Part shown: positions 59,516 to 64,000 of the stretch, in pieces
Layout: the number at the start of each line of letters is the position of its first letter
Numbering within the stretch: position 1 is the stretch's first letter
Source of the DNA: Trachythela sp. YZ-2020
Lineage: Eukaryota; Cnidaria; Anthozoa; Malacalcyonacea; Clavulariidae
Direction: 5' to 3'
Assembly: GCA_016169945.1 (NCBI GenBank)
Contig: JADLSH010000218.1
Span: forward strand, 1,178,001-1,242,000
DNA: 64,000 nucleotides
Translations under genes and position numbers: made by a program
Notes under the pieces: model-generated
What the model saw: the letters and a program-made list of their open reading frames with translations, nothing else
Database searches by the model: none
Told to the model about the DNA's origin: nothing

Positions 59516-60781
59516 GATATGACAGATAGACTGTTTTAAATCCAGAAAATGTTCAGATGATTTCTCGCCCCCAACCTGCGACAGCCTTTTCCAACATATC
59601 AACAGAGCAAATTTTCAAACAGCATCATGGTCTCAGTGTTGGTGCTGGCTGGACACTCTCCAATCAAGAGCTGGAGATTGTCTGGATGACATGTCCCCCC
59701 CCCCTGTGGTCCACAATCTTTGCTTGAGTGCAAGTGTAAGACATCCTCTGCATGTGGACCCTATAACAAATACTATATAAATATACAATTAAATTAAAAT
59801 AAGAGAACAATACAAGTTTTAAGAACAACAATAGAGCGTCGCTATGCAGGACCATGAGCAGTAACACATTTTAAACAGATCGATTTCCAATTCCAGGGAA
59901 TTTCAGGTTCATAGTTTATATTTATGGCAGTAGTGTAATATACATAAAGTAGCGATTTAAATCTGGATAAGGCTAAGGTATGAGTCCATCAGGAAGAATG
60001 TTCCATGTTGTTGTTCTGTTGATGAATGTATATGTCACCATTTTGCATCTGTCTGTAAGGAACAGGATTTACCACAACACAGGCTCTGATACCAGACAGT
60101 TTTCATCACAAAGAAAAGTTCTATATTGAATCTCCCAAGACCTCTGCCAGTAATAATCAATTAAACAGAGTTTCCACTGTAAATGTTTTCACTAGTATTG
60201 TCACTTTATATATTCCCTCACATTACCGCGAATAAAAATGAAAATTTCTCCACGCAACATCCCTTTGAAGCCCGTCAAGCGATAACCATATATTTTGTCC
60301 ATATATTTTGTCAATCCAAACAACTTTTGGAACGAAACATCGCTAAAATTTTGTCATTTTCCCCATCAAAATGACTAAAAAACAATAATTCTGAAACGCC
60401 ATATTTACTTTATGTCAGCGGATGTTTTGGAAACTTCATGTAAAAATCAATGTAGAACCACGAAATACACTATATATAGTGCATATTACACCAAGTACCC
60501 TGAAAAAAATGGCGGCGATCGATTGCGAAATATGTTGATTTCTTGAATTTTCGAAGAAGAAATACTCGAAAACTGCAGGTTTTTAGAAGTGCAAACAAGC
60601 GGATTTATCCTAATTATTTATCTTGTTTTAAAGTAGTGCCCGAACCCGGGCAACGAAACTGAACGATAACGTGCCACAGAATACGGCCTATACGGCAAAT
60701 ACCCTGGGGCAACTGAGCTATAGAACATGTCCTTTAAGTGCGAAAACGTTTTCCCTATCTTTCGCTTACACAATACTTAAT

Positions 60782-62734
60782 AATTATTCGCCGAAGGTGA
60801 GGTGAATATTGGTGAATAAAAACCGAGACGAAGTCGAGGTTTTTATTCACCGATATTCACAAGCCTGAGGCTAGTAGAATTACATAGGTGATATTTACGA
60901 TAAAAGCGGCTTAAAAACGCTTTAGGTGATTATCGCCTATTAATCCGAGATAGCGCAACCAATCAGCATTGAGAATTTTCACCTATGTAATTTTACTAAA
61001 GAAAGTTAATCCCCGTGCGAGGGTATTAATTCCGCTCGGATATTTACACCCGGGTATGTGAAAACATTGGGAAAGCAAAGTCATCCGCCATTTATTTTGT
61101 CATGGACTGGACGTTTTTTTAAGTAACGCGCATGCGCGAGTTCAAGCGAAGAGAAAACTGGTAACTAGCAACATCATGATTGGCTTAGACAACGATTTTG
61201 TTTTTACATATGTATACGTCAGAAAAATAACTGCCATTTTGGCATTTTATTTTTGGCATTTATATGAAAACTTTTTTCAAAATTGTACTCTAGACCTGGA
61301 GTCGAGACATATTAATTCAGACAAATATTAAGTCCCCAAAACAAGATAAATGAAAATTTTTAGAGCAATTTCACTTACTAAAGTCAATAGGAATAGAAAT
61401 CAGTCGAAAGGTCGAGAAAGGACTGGATTTTCGAGTATTAAACCGTTTTAAACGGGTAAGTGTTTATTTCGCATACTTCCTTTTTGAAAATGCGTAGTTC
61501 ATCCTGTGTGGTCAATTAAAATACATGAATATAACATTGACTAATCTTAAAAATTGTTTTAGTATTAATTGAAATGCGTTATATAGAATAAGAAACATTA
61601 GTATAAATTTTGCATACGAAATGAGCTTTCCTGCGTTCTGATTGGTTATTGCAATAGTAAATCTGAGGCATTATTTACTAGCCTGCTAGTAAATAATGCT
61701 TTCCAAAAGAATGGCCTGGCAAAGTTGTTTGAAACCTTTTTAAACGATGAAAAAAACTCCCAAAAGAAGAACAAAAGTTTAGTGTTTTTCTATAAAAGGT
61801 AAGACGCCTTTAAATACTTTGTACCAAACTTTTTTTGACAATTTATATCATCTAAAAACTTCGAAACATCCGTGATACGCTTCAAACTTTGTCCGTTTTG
61901 TTTCAAGTTTCCTAGCAAAAAAATATACTTTAAGGCTGGCAAAACCTGGCTGTTAATAATATTTTTAAATCATTTTACTTTGTATATATATATTTGTATC
62001 TATCCGAGACTCTCTATGGTAACCATATTCACTTTTAAATGTTTTGTTTTTGTCGTGCTTTATCAATATATTTATAATTATGTTTTCGAAACTCGCGTGT
62101 GAGATTTGTATACTAGCTATAATATCATCAGTTTTTCGGTTGAATTTTCGTATTTTTCTCAGTTTTTTTCAGGACAGAATAACCAGAATCTCAACAATAT
62201 ATTTTAAATGTCAATTCACCGCTACAATTTTATCTTCCATACCTATAGAGGCATTGATCTATTCTTTGCAAAGTGTGTTTTTATGCTCTGTTTTGCCGAG
62301 GCTGAAAATAAACAAACTTGTCGTTTGGAAAAATTTTCGCAAAACAAAGTTCGTAAGTTGAGTACAGCATTTCTCCACATTTTCAACTACAAACGTAGCC
62401 AGTCAGCCTGTCCTAGCTTATGTGTATTATATTCTAAACAGAGAGTTAGTAAGATAAAAAACTTTGTTCTGTTCTCGAAAAAGGAAACTACTTTTGAAAG
62501 TGCGTGCGAACAAGAAACACTGCAACACTATAAAATAAAGCAATTTTAAACCGGCTGAACATAACTTAATTTCTGAATTTTTAAACTGATATTTAAAGCT
62601 GTTGTTTAATTTCATATGCAAAATTTATACTAAAACAATTATTCGCCTCAGGCTCAGTGATTATGGTGAATATTCACCTCGACTTCGTCTTGGTGAATAT
62701 TCACCGATAATCACTTCGCCTTCGGCGAATAATT
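60782..62734. mobile_element. candidate element with self-complementary ends
   Basis: AATTATTCGCCGAAGG(T) at 60782 is mirrored by CCTTCGGCGAATAATT at 62719-62734. Each end folds on itself: 60805-60865 around ACCGAGACGAAGTCGAGGT, and 62640-62734 around CACCTCGACTTCGTCTTGGT. Further hairpins lie at 60876-61003 (AATTACATAGGTGA / TCACCTATGTAATT) and 61669-61702 (GCATTATTTACTAG / CTAGTAAATAATGC). A repeat at 61013-61500 is shared with 33 kb. Confidence 0.55.
61013..61500. repeat. dispersed repeat, second location
   Basis: Reverse complement of parts of 33130-33690: CCGTGCGAGGGTATTAATTC then CGCTCGGATATTTACACCCG, CGCGCATGCGCGAGTTCAA, and AAACGGGTAAGTGTTTATTT. Confidence 0.6.
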
Positions 62735-63500
62735 GTTAAATATATTTCATCTCAGAAACTTCATAGTATAAAAATACTTTTCAAAAAACAGTTGAAGTTT
62801 TTGAAACGTTTTGTGACATGTCTATAAGATTGAATTTTATAGGAGCTAAATCAAAGCTAAAAGAATACAACATAACATACCTACTTTATATAGTTGGGCA
62901 ATTGGTAATTTTATAGTTAAAGTGAAAATATTATCACTATTTTACCAGTTTGTACACCAAGAAGAGAAATAATTATACAGACAATACAGTATTCTATTTC
63001 CCAACACTCGTATTCTAGCTCAGTTGATTTAGGTATGGGATAAACGTTAGTCAGCGGACGCCTGTTTCATCCTTTTCCTTTCTTTACACACACGTCGCCT
63101 TCAAAACAACCCTTCTTAACTCACCCCATACCTAAATCCCATCCCTTATCCCCAAACCTCCCCAAACATCGTATTTGGGATAGAAACAATCCAAAAGAAA
63201 GAACAAACAGCATAGCAATCATATACATATACGTAGATATACACACATTCTCGTACACATATACCAAGTAGACACTAAGATATAAACATATAATATGTAA
63301 ACACATAACTAGATCGATAACTTCCAATGAAGGTGAAGTGGGTGCAGGGAACGCACAAACAAAACGTTTCAACTCCATTTAGTTCACCAATTCTCCCAAG
63401 TAATGATATTACTAGTCCGTTCAATCAACGTTGCACGAATAAATTGGGCAAACGGACGACAAGGAGGATTATTTGAAAAATGACACACTGCATGGCGGTC
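62735..63500. other. unassigned flank
   Basis: AT-rich then a pyrimidine-rich stretch (63060-63170). No gene or repeat with clear limits. Confidence 0.3.
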
Positions 63501-63890
63501 GATCAGAATCATATGTTCGACCCTTAAAAACTCCTCAATAATGTTGAAAGTGGGGGGAAAATAGACACTTTATCCCGGACCCAACTTAAAACTTGAGCCT
63601 GCTGTGTAGTAGGACAATTACCCACCATAGCATCCCAATGATCAGCATGGGCATGAAGTTCCCCTGCCCGAAACGACGAAAGCTCACGGTAAACTAAATT
63701 GGCAGGGGCCCGCAGGGTCACCCAAAGACTGACCATTAATAATACGTTCCAATTTTTCTTGACTAACTGTCATCCCGCCACTAGCATGTCCACCCATCTT
63801 ATTGATGCTTTCTGGGCAACTTGGACAATTTTCGTATCAAACACACCATCATATTCCCAGTCCAAAGTAATGGGAGTCTTCGCCTGAAAA
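63500..63890 (-). pseudogene. retroelement polyprotein fragment
   Basis: The minus strand encodes TLDWEYDGVFDTKIVQVAQK in one frame, then LWVTLRAPANLVYRELSSFR, AHADHWDAMVGNCPTTQQAQ and VLSWVRDKVSIFP in another, and broken NNPPRRPFAQFIRATL and AISLLGRIGEL-like blocks further left. I recall this order from the region just before reverse transcriptase in cnidarian retroelements, possibly DIRS-like, but the family is uncertain. It is frameshifted. Confidence 0.4.
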
Positions 63891-64000
63891 CAAGATTAGA
63901 ACGACAATGAACCAATGGAACCGAAAAAGCCAGCGGAAGGATGACAGTTCTGACCTGGCCTAGCCGGGGGAGTTATTTTAGAGACTCTGTTTCAAAACTG

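Larger units (their letters stand above)
57333..60688. mobile_element. 3.36 kb element with about 600 bp terminal inverted repeats
   Basis: GGCCGTATTCTGTGGCACG at the left is mirrored by CGTGCCACAGAATACGGCC at the right; the arms (57333-57935 and about 60065-60688) stay alignable throughout (for example TGTAATATGCACTATATATA, GATGAAAACTGTCTGGTATC). TA flanks both ends. Inside are a CAA microsatellite, a MITE, a hairpin and a cysteine-rich exon. No transposase was identified. Confidence 0.75.

Noticed and set aside
62044..62549. Two overlapping plus-strand ORFs over 100 codons
   Set aside because: AT-rich, hydrophobic composition, no domain motifs, inside the hairpin-ended element.

Overview
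This is a metazoan nuclear window: coding exons are split by GT-AG introns, the sequence is AT-rich, and most of it is transposable elements in many stages of decay. A stand-alone P2X7-C-like domain gene, CR1/L2-type LINEs, Penelope-like, Harbinger, hAT, Crypton-like and TTAA-target elements and a tRNA-SINE together fit a cnidarian or similar invertebrate best. The species cannot be named from the sequence alone. No bacterial-style operon, CRISPR array, rRNA or intact tRNA was seen.

Layout. 0-1.5 kb: last three exons of a transposase-like gene ending in a KIF4/tesmin-like CXC cysteine cluster. 2.0-2.8 kb: single-exon P2X7-C-domain gene on the minus strand. 3.0-4.7 kb: Ty3/gypsy integrase remnant with a polypurine tract and a short LTR candidate. 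4.7-16.9 kb: two tandem copies (A and B) of the 5' end of the main host gene, the second swollen by nested insertions (LINE inside a TTAA element inside a LINE, then a SINE and two MITEs). 14.0-35.4 kb: the main host gene, an ASRGL1-like isoaspartyl peptidase/L-asparaginase that I assembled by hand from six exons into a continuous 345-codon reading frame. Its last intron (12.2 kb) holds an L2-like LINE, a 2.3 kb element with a captured kinase exon between inverted minisatellites, and two head-to-head Penelope-like palindromes. 35.9-47 kb: LINE pieces, a TTAA element with a nearby empty site, hAT MITEs, a broken Crypton-like tyrosine recombinase and an L2/CR1 ORF1-ORF2 junction. 47.4-55.3 kb: a long CR1-like LINE split by a 4.0 kb Harbinger element, itself split by a 0.9 kb hairpin element. 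55.4-63.9 kb: another TTAA element, a 3.36 kb element with about 600 bp inverted ends and a CAA microsatellite, a region dense in hairpins, and a retroelement fragment.

Only the asparaginase, the P2X7-C ORF and the CXC gene look like possible working genes; nearly everything else is mobile DNA. The most notable points are serine in place of threonine at the presumed asparaginase nucleophile, the decayed duplicate of its first exon, the kinase-bearing element with a 12 bp target duplication, several elements whose ends are themselves hairpins, and insertions whose target sites can be read at base level. Exon boundaries and family names rest on reading by eye, without database searches.
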